Counted from the stretch's first letter, positions 35,529 through 43,324 are shown. The stretch: DNA of 52,086 nucleotides from JBGPJM01 sp041485385 (GCA_041485385.1 JBGPJM010000009.1:1-52086), one strand, 5' to 3'. Translations and numbers: made by a program. The notes: generated from the sequence alone by a model not told the origin.

Positions 35529-36812
35529 TTAGTCCTCCGAGTCGCTCTTGCCGGATGCCGCGAGACGCTGGCTGCGAACGACAAGCTCGAGGAGTTCCGC
35601 GGAAGGCTCGAGCTGCAGCGGGTCGTTGGACCAGGCGAAGCCGTGCTTTCGGGCCTCCGCGACAGCGCCTTTCAGCAACTCGATTGCGCTCGAGGCGGGC
35701 AAGGGGAACTTCTTCGGCGCCTCCCCGGGTTGATCCAGGAGCTCCCAGGCGAACGGTGTTGTAGCGGCAAGCTGGCAGCGCGAGCGCAGATCGCAGCCGG
35801 CCTCGCGGGCGAGCGCGCCGGCGCACAGGCCCAAGGCGGCAAGGGCGGTACGGGCCGTAGCGTCGGCTTCGGGCTTCGCTACCTCGCCGGGCTTGGTCGG
35901 GAAGTGCAGACGGCGGAGGGCGGGAAGAGAGAGCGTCGTCGTCTGGACGGCCCTGGAAATGGTGAAGCCGCCTATGGGGATGGGGCGGCCTTGGTCGAGG
36001 ACAAGGTTCTTGTTTCTGTCTCGGCGGTAATCGATGTCGGGCGTAACGTTGCCATGGTTCCGTTCGGAAGGCTTGCCCTCCTTGCCGACGACCTGGTCTG
36101 TCTTGGCCGCTTTGGCGCCAATCTCGAGAAGGCGATATCCGATCGATGAGTCCGCCTTGTAGATTGTCGTCGTCCCGTTCTTGTCCTTTTGGATTCCCAG
36201 CGGGTCGATGCGGCTGCTCGTCTTGACCCCGGGGACAGCGTCGTAGCCCACGATCTCCGACACGATCGCTCGCTGGAACTTGGCGCCTAGGCCGCCCTTG
36301 GGTCCGGTCGAGTCCCACATCCCGAAGATGAGGGCGGTGGGGCACAGATCGAACAGCGCTGTAGCATTGTGTATGTCGACGGTGTCGAGCTTTCTTCCGG
36401 CCGGCGACTCGCGGAAGAGCGTCTTGCCGTGGTAACTGTCGCGGAGGATCGCATCGGCGAGCCGATGGGGCGCATCGAGGCTGGTGACGCGGATGTTCTT
36501 CTCGAGCTTGCCCTTTTCGAAGCTCACGGAGACGACCGGTAGCGGAATCCGGCCGGACTCCCACGCGTCCAGCAGCGCGAGTTCCATCCGGTTGGCCTGT
36601 GATTGCACGGAGTCGAGCAGCACGCAGTCAACGGCTGCGCCGCGCGCGGGATCGAACCGGCGCTCGGTGGCGTATTTGCCGCCTTCGTACGTGGGGGGGA
36701 ACACCTTGTCCCCGGGACCCCCGGCGGGCTGGTACTCGGTGATGCAACGAAATGCCGCGGCTGTCCCACCGACGGCCTGCTTCAGTTCGACGAGGTTTAG
36801 CGAATCGGCCAT
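35529..36812 (-). CDS. csb1: Csb1, Cas7 backbone subunit of type I-G
   Basis: 427 residues from MADSLNLVELKQAVGG. GSU0053-family Cas7, which polymerises along the crRNA. Family marks include ECV-type VDCVLLDSVQSQANRMELAL, CPTALIFGMWDSTGPKGGLG and FQRAIVSEIVGYDAV. An in-frame ATG eight codons upstream (36836) overlaps the -10 box of the promoter at 36835-36863, so the start at 36812, which has a GGAG site, is favoured. First gene of the effector operon csb1-csb2-cas3-cas8, which is tightly packed. Confidence 0.92.
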   Translation of the reverse strand: MADSLNLVELKQAVGGTAAAFRCITEYQPAGGPGDKVFPPTYEGGKYATERRFDPARGAAVDCVLLDSVQSQANRMELALLDAWESGRIPLPVVSVSFEKGKLEKNIRVTSLDAPHRLADAILRDSYHGKTLFRESPAGRKLDTVDIHNATALFDLCPTALIFGMWDSTGPKGGLGAKFQRAIVSEIVGYDAVPGVKTSSRIDPLGIQKDKNGTTTIYKADSSIGYRLLEIGAKAAKTDQVVGKEGKPSERNHGNVTPDIDYRRDRNKNLVLDQGRPIPIGGFTISRAVQTTTLSLPALRRLHFPTKPGEVAKPEADATARTALAALGLCAGALAREAGCDLRSRCQLAATTPFAWELLDQPGEAPKKFPLPASSAIELLKGAVAEARKHGFAWSNDPLQLEPSAELLELVVRSQRLAASGKSDSED

Positions 36813-36834
36813 GTGTTTCTCCAGAGTTTGCGTC

Positions 36835-36863
36835 ACGATAACAGGGGATCAAACCGTTGTCAA
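36835..36863 (-). promoter_or_regulatory. Sigma-70-type promoter of the effector cas operon
   Basis: On the minus strand a perfect -35 box TTGACA (36858-36863) is followed after exactly 17 bases by TATCGT (36835-36840), which matches the -10 consensus at four of six positions. Transcription would begin near 36828, leaving a leader of about 16 bases before csb1. It implies that the effector genes can be expressed apart from cas4-cas1 and cas2. Confidence 0.65.
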
Positions 36864-36938
36864 GACGTCTTAGACCCAGAGACCTCGAAATAATCTTGAC
36901 TCCAAGCACGCGCCCTCCTACCCTCCCCGGCGCAGGGT

Positions 36939-37214
36939 TTAACTGCGCGTGAAACGGATCAGTCGTCCGCGTTGCGTTTCGTTGCCGAGGTTCACGTCCC
37001 AGCGATGCACGTTCCCATCCACTACAACCTCGACGATCGCGGCGCCGGCTGGGAGCGCGACGGGCTCGCGGAAAATCAGGCGGTCAGGCCCGACCTGGCC
37101 TGGGCGGAGACGCTCGCCGTCGGGGAGGATGAGGAATAGACGGACATCGGCGGAATAGCCGGGGCTTCCGTTGCAAGGAGACAAGCAGCCGTCGTCGTCG
37201 GTGGATGAGGACAT
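36939..37214 (-). CDS. Small hypothetical protein paired with a kinase-like gene
   Basis: 91 residues. After a polar N-terminus, the core SADVRLFLILPDGERLRPGQ, then LIFREPVALPAGAAIVEVVV, is a beta-rich pattern that I have seen in small proteins encoded beside compact kinase-like proteins. Its 5' end overlaps the divergent kinase-like gene by up to 44 bases. It lies 76 bp before the promoter of the effector cas operon. Not a known Cas protein. A function in CRISPR defence is not shown. Confidence 0.55.
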   Translation of the reverse strand: MSSSTDDDGCLSPCNGSPGYSADVRLFLILPDGERLRPGQVGPDRLIFREPVALPAGAAIVEVVVDGNVHRWDVNLGNETQRGRLIRFTRS

Positions 37215-37692
37215 ACTGCGTCGCGCTGAGGAGTATATCGCCGCGCGCGGCGCTGCGTTGTCGCGCCGCTTGGGATTCGGGAACGACGGGGCGGTCTGGC
37301 TGACCAGCCGGGCGACGGCGCTGAAGGTTCACCGGCAGGCCGAGCGTTACAGACGCGAGCTGCACGCGTATCGATTGCTGGCGGACGTGCACACGATCGC
37401 CGGCCACATGGTGCCCAGCCTCGTCGAGACCGACGATGCGCTCATGGCCATCGAGATGTCCATTGTCGAGCCGCCGTTCGTGCTCGATTTTGCGTCGGCG
37501 TACCCGATTGCGGAGGCGCCCGAGTTTCCCGAGGAAGTGATGGCGGAGTGGCTGGCCGAGAAGCGTGAGCAGTTCGGGGACCGCTGGCCGAGAGCCGCGG
37601 CGGTGCTGCGCGCGCTCGAGCGAGACCATGGCTTGCGCCTGCTCGACGTTCATCCGGGGAATATCAAGTCCGAATCGGAGCCCGAGACATGA
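37171..37692 (+). CDS. Compact kinase-like (APH/PKL fold) protein inside the cas locus
   Basis: Up to 173 residues from a TTG at 37171; a GTG at 37201 (VDEDILRRAEEYIAARG) is an alternative. Kinase-like features: Gly-rich loop LGFGNDGAVWL, a lysine in ALKVHRQ, an alpha-C type ERYRRELHAYRLL, and near the C-terminus LRLLDVHPGNI, which resembles the catalytic D-x-H-P-G-N loop of aminoglycoside-kinase-like enzymes. The protein stops ten residues later, so the metal-binding DFG/DYE loop and C-lobe are missing. It reads opposite to the cas genes between cas2 and csb1. It may be a noncatalytic fold or a minimal kinase; a link to CRISPR function is speculative. Confidence 0.7.
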   Translation: MQGDKQPSSSVDEDILRRAEEYIAARGAALSRRLGFGNDGAVWLTSRATALKVHRQAERYRRELHAYRLLADVHTIAGHMVPSLVETDDALMAIEMSIVEPPFVLDFASAYPIAEAPEFPEEVMAEWLAEKREQFGDRWPRAAAVLRALERDHGLRLLDVHPGNIKSESEPET

Positions 37693-37703
37693 CCCTTGAC
37701 CCT

Positions 37704-37808
37704 GCCTCCGCGGCGACATGCCACGGTCCCATTGAAGCTTTCGGGGTCTTTGGGTTTGGCTTTTTCGTCTCGCGCTCCCGCGGCCTCACAGCCGCGGCCC
37801 CATTGCGG
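37704..37808 (+). CRISPR. Degenerate CRISPR remnant: two decayed repeats, 36-bp spacer, opposite orientation
   Basis: 37704-37737 matches the reverse complement of the array repeat at about 30 of 35 positions, keeping CGGTCCCATTGAAG intact. 37774-37808 is a weaker copy (24 of 35 ungapped, better with a shifted loop), keeping CCGCGG and CCCATTG. The gap between them (37738-37773) is 36 bases, exactly the spacer length of the array at 29730. The handle-bearing end points to the plus strand, opposite to the other array. It begins 12 bases after the kinase-like gene stop. Confidence 0.7.
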
Positions 37809-37882
37809 CCTCTTTGGCTTGATGGCCAGAGGGGTCGATTCAGAGAGAAGGAACCGGCTCGGAGAACCGGGCCACCCGGGCC

Positions 37883-38173
37883 TCAGATCACCACCATCCC
37901 GCTCTCCCGCTCCGGCAAAGCTGGCCCCAGGACCGTGGCCGACTCCCGGGCCGCGTCCTCGTTGCCCCCCAGATCCACGATGAGGAACTGGTCCTCTTTG
38001 AGGTTCATCAAGTCGCGGGCCGCGTTCTCCAGGCGGACGCGGTCGATGGCCTTGAGGGTGCAGTAGAAGACCGAGTACTGCCACGGCTCGCCGTAGGCCT
38101 TCATGAGCCTGTGGATCTGGCGCAGGCGCTTTTCGTCGCGGATGTCGTAGCAGATGAGGTAGCAGCGGCGCAT
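37883..38173 (-). CDS. cas2: Cas2, CRISPR adaptation protein
   Basis: 96 residues from MRRCYLICYDIRDEKRLRQI; a longer frame to 38302 would overlap cas4-cas1 and encode Pro-rich sequence. Cas2 is the structural core of the Cas1-Cas2 integrase. The first strand YLICYDI with Asp10 and the ferredoxin-like pattern (QYSVFYCTLKAIDRVRLENA, then QFLIVDLGG) are typical. 80 bp separate it from cas4-cas1, holding a perfect hairpin and a heptamer repeat (CCCCATT x4 on the coding strand) immediately before the start codon, so no normal ribosome-binding site is obvious. Confidence 0.95.
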   Translation of the reverse strand: MRRCYLICYDIRDEKRLRQIHRLMKAYGEPWQYSVFYCTLKAIDRVRLENAARDLMNLKEDQFLIVDLGGNEDAARESATVLGPALPERESGMVVI

Positions 38174-38181
38174 GGGGAGGG

Positions 38182-38210
38182 CAATGGGGAATGGGGAATG
38201 GGGAATGGGA
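38182..38210. repeat. Heptamer tandem repeat (GGGGAAT)4 upstream of cas2
   Basis: Four near-perfect copies of the 7-bp unit AATGGGG on the plus strand, reading CCCCATT on the cas2 coding strand, between -9 and -37 of the cas2 start codon. It resembles the heptanucleotide short tandem repeats (STRR, CCCCA[A/G]T) known from filamentous cyanobacteria. Copy-number change could alter cas2 translation or spacing. Confidence 0.75.
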
Positions 38211-38224
38211 GGGAAACAAAGAGT

Positions 38225-38244
38225 CACCGCCCGGAAGGGCGGTG
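38225..38244 (-). terminator. Perfect hairpin after cas4-cas1
   Basis: CACCGCCC-GGAA-GGGCGGTG forms an eight-base-pair perfect stem with a tetraloop, nine bases beyond the cas4-cas1 stop on the minus strand. The following sequence is only mildly T-rich (ACTCTTTGTTTCCC). It may be a weak terminator or an RNA-processing site separating cas4-cas1 from cas2. Confidence 0.45.
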
Positions 38245-38253
38245 CCACGGCGG

Positions 38254-40044
38254 CTACCGGGTCGTCAGGAAGGCGAGGGTGGGGACCTCGCCCAGCATCC
38301 ACGCGGCCACGAGCCGGGCGTGCAGCATCAGCATGCGCCGGTAGCTGAGGCGGTACTCAAAGACCGGGTGGGTGACCTCGGTCTCCATCCGGCGGCCGTA
38401 GGCGCCGAAGAAGCCCTTGCGCCCGGAGTCGGTCATGGCGCACCCCGCGGCGGTGCTCAGGAAATGGCCCTCGGTCAGCTCGGCGCGGTTGAAGGCCGAG
38501 ACGGCCACCGAGTCGGCGATGAGCGGGCGGAAGGGCTCCATGAGGTCGAGGGCGAGGGCGGGGCGGCCGGGGCGGGTGGTGTGCAGGGCGCCGAGGGTGG
38601 GCTCGAGGCTGGCGAGGCGGCACGCCGCGGCGCACTCGTTGGTCAGCATCGAGTAGGCGAAGGAGAGGACGGAGTTGATGGGATCGGGGGGCGGGCGGCG
38701 GGCACGGCCGTTGGCGTCGAAGCGGGCGCGGAGTTCGGCGACGGGCTCCTTGAACATGCCGGCGAAGTGGGCGAAGTAGATGGCCGCGGCGTTGCCCTCG
38801 TGCCCGCGCAGCTCGTCCATGGTGGCGGCCCGCTCGGCCGAGGTGACGGACTGCTGGAGGTCGCTCGCGACGCGCCCGGGGAGGTCGATGTGGTTGCGCA
38901 TGAGCAGCGTGCGCTGGTTGGCGATCTTGGCGACGGTGACGGCGCGGGCGAGCTCGAGGGCCTTCTCGGGGCGGTCGAGCGTGCGGACCTGGGCGGCGCG
39001 GACGGCGGCGCTGGTCGGGCCCAGCGGGTCCATCATGGCGACCAGGCGGCCCGCGGCGGAGAGGAAGGCCACCGGCACCTCGTGGTCGGCGAAGACGCAG
39101 AGGGCCTGGGTGGAGACCTGCACGCCGCCGAGCACGGCGAGGGATTCGAGGTTGGCCAGCGGCACGTCGCGGACGAGCTCGCCGTCCTTGTCGGTGATGC
39201 GGACGGATTGGCCGCGCACGCCGACGCGGACGCCCTCGCGCTGGAGAACGACGTGGATGCCGTCGTCGCGCGGGGGCCAGAGCTTGCGGGGGGTGAGTTC
39301 TTCGGGGATTGTGCGAGGCGGCGTGCCGGGCGCGCCGCCCTCGACCGTGACCGAGGTGAAGCGCTGGTGGTTGATCTCGTCGGGAAGGCAGATCGGCTGG
39401 AGCGAGCAGCGCGGGCAGCGCGGGTCGTTGACCAGGGGCGGCGGGCGCGGGCCCTCGGCGGCCCGCTTGGCGGCCTCGAGCTCGGCCAGGGCGTCGCGGC
39501 GCAGAGCATCATCGACGACCACGCGGAGGCGGGTCTTCTCGGCGGCGTAGTAGAGCACCGCCTCTGGCACGGTGTAGCCGACTTCTTCTAGGAGGATTAC
39601 CTGCAGGCCGATCTGCACGCGGTCCGTCGGCCACGGCTCCGCGCCGGGGATGAGGCGCGGCTGCTCCATCATCTCGTCGGCGGGCTCGGCGAGCGGCGCC
39701 CCCCGCTTCGGCCGTCCCTTGCGGTATTCGACGGGGACCGCCCGCGTGCCGTCGATCTCCGCGAGGTCCAGCTTGGCGGTGAGACCCAGTTTCTCGCTGG
39801 TGAGGGCAAGGCTGCGCACCGAGTGCGGACGATCGGGATCAGGGGGGCTTTCTTCGAGTTTTTCCGTGCGCTTCTTGCCGGCTGGCTCGGCGGGCGCGGC
39901 GCTGGGCCGATCGACGCGCCGGTGGACGCCCGCGCCCGCCTCGGTGTCGGCGCTGGGCAAGAAGACGCCCTCGACTGTCATGTAGTAGAACAGCCGCGGG
40001 CAGTAGGCGTGTTCCGCGACGCCGCGTGCGGGCCACATGGCCAC
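38254..40044 (-). CDS. cas4-cas1: Cas4-Cas1 fusion, CRISPR adaptation nuclease/integrase
   Basis: 596 residues. Cas4 part (1-~235) trims prespacers and selects PAM: iron-sulfur cysteines C15 and C210-C213-C219, and RecB-type nuclease residues D93 (KLDL), E106 and K109 (VEYRKG). Cas1 part (~250-596) integrates spacers: metal-binding E416 (GHEGNAAAIYF), H488 (LHTTRPG) and D500/E503 (ALDLMEPFRP). All key residues are present, so it looks functional. Such fusions are characteristic of type I-G. The first ATG has a GGAGG site six or seven bases upstream. Residues 35-75 are an acidic/Pro-rich insertion in the Cas4 part. Confidence 0.96.
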   Translation of the reverse strand: MAMWPARGVAEHAYCPRLFYYMTVEGVFLPSADTEAGAGVHRRVDRPSAAPAEPAGKKRTEKLEESPPDPDRPHSVRSLALTSEKLGLTAKLDLAEIDGTRAVPVEYRKGRPKRGAPLAEPADEMMEQPRLIPGAEPWPTDRVQIGLQVILLEEVGYTVPEAVLYYAAEKTRLRVVVDDALRRDALAELEAAKRAAEGPRPPPLVNDPRCPRCSLQPICLPDEINHQRFTSVTVEGGAPGTPPRTIPEELTPRKLWPPRDDGIHVVLQREGVRVGVRGQSVRITDKDGELVRDVPLANLESLAVLGGVQVSTQALCVFADHEVPVAFLSAAGRLVAMMDPLGPTSAAVRAAQVRTLDRPEKALELARAVTVAKIANQRTLLMRNHIDLPGRVASDLQQSVTSAERAATMDELRGHEGNAAAIYFAHFAGMFKEPVAELRARFDANGRARRPPPDPINSVLSFAYSMLTNECAAACRLASLEPTLGALHTTRPGRPALALDLMEPFRPLIADSVAVSAFNRAELTEGHFLSTAAGCAMTDSGRKGFFGAYGRRMETEVTHPVFEYRLSYRRMLMLHARLVAAWMLGEVPTLAFLTTR

Positions 40045-40342
40045 CTCCGAGTGTTAATCGGCGCCAGAGAGTCCTTGATTCATGCGAACTTGCCGAGATC
40101 AAGTATGATCGCCGGTTCCTACGGGGCCCACGCCTGCGCCCCGTTGGGCCCGTTGGGGCGAAGGGCCGCGGCAAGCTGGGTGGCCGCGGCGGGCGCGGCA
40201 AGGAGGTACCCGAGACGGGGTAGGTCCTGTTTGCGCGCCAGATTGGGGGAATAGGTGCAGATTCCCTTGCGGGTGCGCGGCCAGCACGTACACTTTTGGA
40301 GTAGGCTTGGGCCCTGGGGGAGGAGGATGCGGGGATGGGGGT

Positions 40343-40377
40343 CTTCTGCTTACTGCTTTCTGCTCACTGCTTACTCC
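40343..40377. repeat. Heptamer repeat of the TGCTCAC family
   Basis: Reads TTCTGCTTACTGCTTTCTGC then TCACTGCTTACTCCT, that is four or five imperfect 7-bp units (GTAAGCA, GTGAGCA, GAAAGCA, GTAAGCA on the other strand). The same unit appears in the palindromes at 577-649 and 5395-5474. The stretch 40045-40342 upstream, between cas4-cas1 and this repeat, shows no gene or motif that I can support. Confidence 0.55.
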
Positions 40378-40380
40378 TCC

Positions 40381-40541
40381 GCGAGAGCCGCGCGAGCGTT
40401 TCAGGGTTTGCGCCCATCTTGGCACTAACTAACCACGCTCAACTCACGGCACCACAAGCACTTGCAGCACATTCACCCCTCAAAAACAGGTCCAAAACTC
40501 TCGAAAACTCTCCAAAACTCTCGAAATCTCTCCAAAACTCT
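40381..40541. repeat. Copy 1 of an intergenic repeat with 10-bp-phased A-tracts
   Basis: Conserved blocks CATCTTGGC (40415-40423) and ACCACAAGCACTT (40451-40463) recur in copy 2 (43405-43620) with identical 36-base spacing. After them come five consecutive 10-bp units of the form TCCAAAACTC/TCGAAAACTC at 40491-40540. Phased A-tracts at the helical period predict intrinsically curved DNA, striking in a GC-rich genome. The insertion element at 40542 landed at the edge of the last unit. Confidence 0.75.
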
Positions 40542-40601
40542 GGTGATTAGCCCTTTCCCTCATCGGACGGTCAAAAGACCACCGCCAAGACGGGGTCATG
40601 A

Positions 40602-41675
40602 TTAGACGGGGTCCGGCGCAGGTGGCAGGGACTTTCGCGGTGCCGGTCGCGGGGGTGCCGCTCGGTCGAACAGGGGCATCGGTTTCCATTTCGGGTGTGT
40701 TTGGTTGAGCAACTCCCGGAACTTCCCCCACGTCAGCCCTTGGAGGAGAGCGAACTTCATGGCTGTCGTGACGCCCGCGAGGTGTTCCTTTAGTCGCGGA
40801 TGGCCAAGATCCGGCGTCAGATGTTGGAAGTGCTTCGCTCGCCGGTGCCCCCTCTCGTCGGCGGGGTTGATGTGTTCAAGTTCCTGAAGCACGCCCGGAG
40901 CCAATCGGCGGTACACGAGATCATTCGTGATGCGCCCGAAGTATCGAGGGCGCTTCTTGACGCGATCCATCGACTCTTTGCGCAGCTTGCAGATCAGCTC
41001 GTAAAACTCAACGACGAAGGTCCGAATCCATTTCTGGATCTCTTTGGCGACAAACGCCTCCAAGATCTTCGCCAGCTCATCACGGGCCCGAACAACCTGG
41101 TATCCCGTGACCTCATCAACCAAGGCGATGATGCCGACGTTCGCCAAGCCGCGCATGATGATGTCGCACGCCTTGGCAAACTCCATCTGCCGTTTGTCGA
41201 GCGCTCCCGCATCACGCGCTTTGAGATAGACCTCGCATACCTGGGGGAGAAGTTCCGCTCGGTATCCGTACGCTCGACCGCCGTGCGTCATCTGAAAGGC
41301 GATAGGGGAAATCGAAGAACCTAAGTCATTGCTGACAAAGGACTTAAGCTGCCGAGCAGATAGAAAAGGTGGCAGTTTGTCGAAGGAGGCTCCCTTGCCC
41401 GCAGCGGGCCGTCCTGTGCGTCCGATCGCCCGCATGAACCCATATTGGGTGATGATCCGGGTGCCGTCAGCGAGGACCGCACATGGGATTTCCGTCTCTC
41501 CAATCTTGAGCGTGCCTGTGTGGGTCGCTTTCGGATCGCTCGCACCCCAACGGGACAACGCAGCCTGACGGGCGATCTCGCTGCGCTCCGACTTGCTCAG
41601 CGATTTCGCACGCGCAGCGCCTCCAAGCTTCCCCGCCTCTGAGGTTGCCAGCGACTTTCCTTGTGCCTCATCCAT
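40602..41675 (-). CDS. P63C-domain protein (passenger gene)
   Basis: 357 residues from MDEAQGKSLATSEAGKLGG, with an AGGAATAGG site upstream. Residues 1-45 are basic (RAKSLSKSERSEIARQAALS), like short DNA-binding tails. The core at about 55-250 matches P63C-domain proteins (LADGTRIITQYGFMRAIGRT, then LPPFLSARQLKSFVSNDLGS), which occur in phages and mobile elements. Exact function is unknown; a role in DNA binding or repression is inference. The gene is transcribed from a promoter inside a 40-bp dyad, divergently from the transposase. The stop lies 46 bp from the left inverted repeat. Confidence 0.8.
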   Translation of the reverse strand: MDEAQGKSLATSEAGKLGGAARAKSLSKSERSEIARQAALSRWGASDPKATHTGTLKIGETEIPCAVLADGTRIITQYGFMRAIGRTGRPAAGKGASFDKLPPFLSARQLKSFVSNDLGSSISPIAFQMTHGGRAYGYRAELLPQVCEVYLKARDAGALDKRQMEFAKACDIIMRGLANVGIIALVDEVTGYQVVRARDELAKILEAFVAKEIQKWIRTFVVEFYELICKLRKESMDRVKKRPRYFGRITNDLVYRRLAPGVLQELEHINPADERGHRRAKHFQHLTPDLGHPRLKEHLAGVTTAMKFALLQGLTWGKFRELLNQTHPKWKPMPLFDRAAPPRPAPRKSLPPAPDPV

Positions 41676-41690
41676 TCCTATTCCTTTCTG

Positions 41691-41730
41691 CTTGACGACA
41701 AGCATACACCCATGTATGCTTACCGTCAAG
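41691..41730. promoter_or_regulatory. 40-bp dyad forming two overlapping divergent promoters
   Basis: The two 20-bp halves match at 17 positions in inverse orientation, with the inner palindrome AGCATACA...TGTATGCT. On each strand it reads TTGACG, 17 bases, TATGCT: a good sigma-70 -35/-10 pair. The minus-strand promoter starts transcription about 19 bases before the P63C gene; the plus-strand one points to the transposase. Such symmetry suggests an operator at which one protein blocks both promoters. Confidence 0.7.
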
Positions 41731-41774
41731 CACACGGAACGTGCTTCAGGAGGGCCGCATGAGGAGGGCCGGTA

Positions 41775-41807
41775 GGGACGTGCCGCAGGCTTCACCCGGC
41801 ACGTCCC
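41775..41807 (+). promoter_or_regulatory. Stem-loops in the transposase leader
   Basis: GGGACGTGCCG (41775-41785) pairs perfectly with CGGCACGTCCC (41797-41807) around an 11-base loop. A second hairpin, CCCCCG-GTGTCAG-CGGGGG, follows at 41820-41838. Both lie between the divergent promoter and the transposase start and could limit read-through from outside or expression of the transposase. The rest of 41731-42030 shows no further gene. Confidence 0.5.
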
Positions 41808-42030
41808 CGAAACGAAAAGCCCCCGGTGTCAGCGGGGGTATGGTGAGGACGGCGAGCCGGACGAACCGGCCATCCCTGTTGGGTCGCGGCTGAAAGGCCG
41901 CGTTCCAGATTCAAAGCCCCGCGAGTGCTAGTAACACCCGCGAGGCAGACAACCAGGCGGGTAAGCGCCCAGTCGCCCTAGGAACACGATTGTACGCGCG
42001 ACCCCCGCCGCAACGCGGAAGGGATCGCTC

Positions 42031-42969
42031 ATGGTTCAGGCCAACACTCGCCCCGCCACGCTGGTACAGGCGGTTCGGCACTTCGACGCGGACACCGCCT
42101 ACGCCTACGTCGAGTCGATCAAGGCACCGAATGGGCACGCCTGCCCGAAGTGCGGCAGCGTGAACGTCGGCACGATCAAGGGCCGTCGTCTCTGGCAGTG
42201 CCGGGAGAAGGGCTGCCGCAAGCAGTTCTCCCTGACCGCCGGGACGATCATGGAGGGCACGCACCTTCGCCTTGAGGATTGGTGCGTGGCGGTGTGGATG
42301 ATCATCAGCTGCCGGAACGGCGTGTCGAGCTGCGAAATCGCCCGGACGATCGGGTGCAAGCAGCAGAGCGCATGGCACCTTCTCCACCGGGTCCGGCACA
42401 TTCTCAAAGCCGAGCACGCGGGCCAGTTGTGCGGGGAAGTCGAGAGCGATGAGACGTTCGTCGGCGGACTGGCGAAGTACATGCACGCGGACAAGCGGGC
42501 CGAGATCAAGTGGAATCCCCGGTTCGGCAAGGCTGTCGTCCACGCGCTGTTTGAGCGCCACAGTGGCGACGTGCGGGCGCAGGTGATTCCCGGCGCGGTG
42601 CGCAAGCACCTTCGCCCCGCAGTAGAGGCGAACGTCGAGCCGGGATCGCGGCTCTACACGGACGCGGCTTGGGCTTACCGCTTCGCGCACGAGCAGTACA
42701 TCCACCAGTGGGTCAACCACATGGAGCGCTACGTCGAGGGGTCGGTCCACACGAACAGCCTTGAGAACTACTTCTCCTGCCTGAGGAGATCAATCAAGGG
42801 CACGTACGTCGCGGTCGAGCCGGAGCACCTAGAGGCATACGTCGATGAGCAGTCCTACCGCTTCAATGTCCGGCACGAGTCCGAGTGGGAGCGGTTCGAC
42901 GGGGCGATGCGGATGATCGTCGGCAAGCGGCTAACCTACAAGGTGCTGACTGACGGGGCGACTCGGTAG
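42031..42969 (+). CDS. IS1595-family (ISXO2-like) transposase
   Basis: 312 residues. An N-terminal zinc ribbon (C38-x2-C41, C57-x4-C62) is followed by a helix-turn-helix-like region (about 95-125, SCEIARTIGCKQQSAWHLLH) and the RNase-H-like DDE core: D140 (VESDETFVGG), D211 (LYTDAAWAY), and the HTNSLENYFSCLRRSIKGTY motif with N242/E245. Length and motifs are complete, so it is probably active. A GGAAGGGA site precedes the ATG. Cut-and-paste or copy transposition acting on the 15-bp ends at 40542 and 43329 is inferred. Confidence 0.93.
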   Translation: MVQANTRPATLVQAVRHFDADTAYAYVESIKAPNGHACPKCGSVNVGTIKGRRLWQCREKGCRKQFSLTAGTIMEGTHLRLEDWCVAVWMIISCRNGVSSCEIARTIGCKQQSAWHLLHRVRHILKAEHAGQLCGEVESDETFVGGLAKYMHADKRAEIKWNPRFGKAVVHALFERHSGDVRAQVIPGAVRKHLRPAVEANVEPGSRLYTDAAWAYRFAHEQYIHQWVNHMERYVEGSVHTNSLENYFSCLRRSIKGTYVAVEPEHLEAYVDEQSYRFNVRHESEWERFDGAMRMIVGKRLTYKVLTDGATR

Positions 42970-43063
42970 CCAGTCCGACCGGTCAAAAACAAAGTGCAGA
43001 AATCCGCGCGTTTTAGGGCTGTGTTTGGACGCGAGCGGTGTTGGGGAGGAAAGGAGTCCACAT

Positions 43064-43324
43064 ATGGCATTGCTCCCCTCTTGGCCAACTGAGGTACTGA
43101 TCGCGCTCACAGAACTCGGCGGGCGCGCGCACTTGTCGATGATCTACCCCATCGTCCTGCGAGAGCGAAAGCGGCGAGGAGCGACGATCGGTACTTACGA
43201 GGAATGCATTCGCAACGCGCTACACGAGAACTCTCGCGGGCGAGGGCACGACTGGTTCGAGCATCATGGGTCAGAACGTTCGGGATACTGGGGCATCAAG
43301 CGTCCCGATGCACCAAAGGGCTAA
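43064..43324 (+). CDS. Small winged-helix/Mrr-N-like protein (passenger gene)
   Basis: 86 residues from MALLPSWPTEVLIALTELGG, with an AAAGGAG site upstream. The pattern LIALTELGGRAHLSMIYPIV...ECIRNALHENSRG...WFEHHGSERSGYWGI resembles the small winged-helix (Mrr-N-like) domains that precede restriction-type nucleases, but no nuclease part is present. Its TAA stop lies inside the right inverted repeat, so the gene belongs to the element. A regulatory or accessory role is likely but not shown. Confidence 0.65.
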   Translation: MALLPSWPTEVLIALTELGGRAHLSMIYPIVLRERKRRGATIGTYEECIRNALHENSRGRGHDWFEHHGSERSGYWGIKRPDAPKG

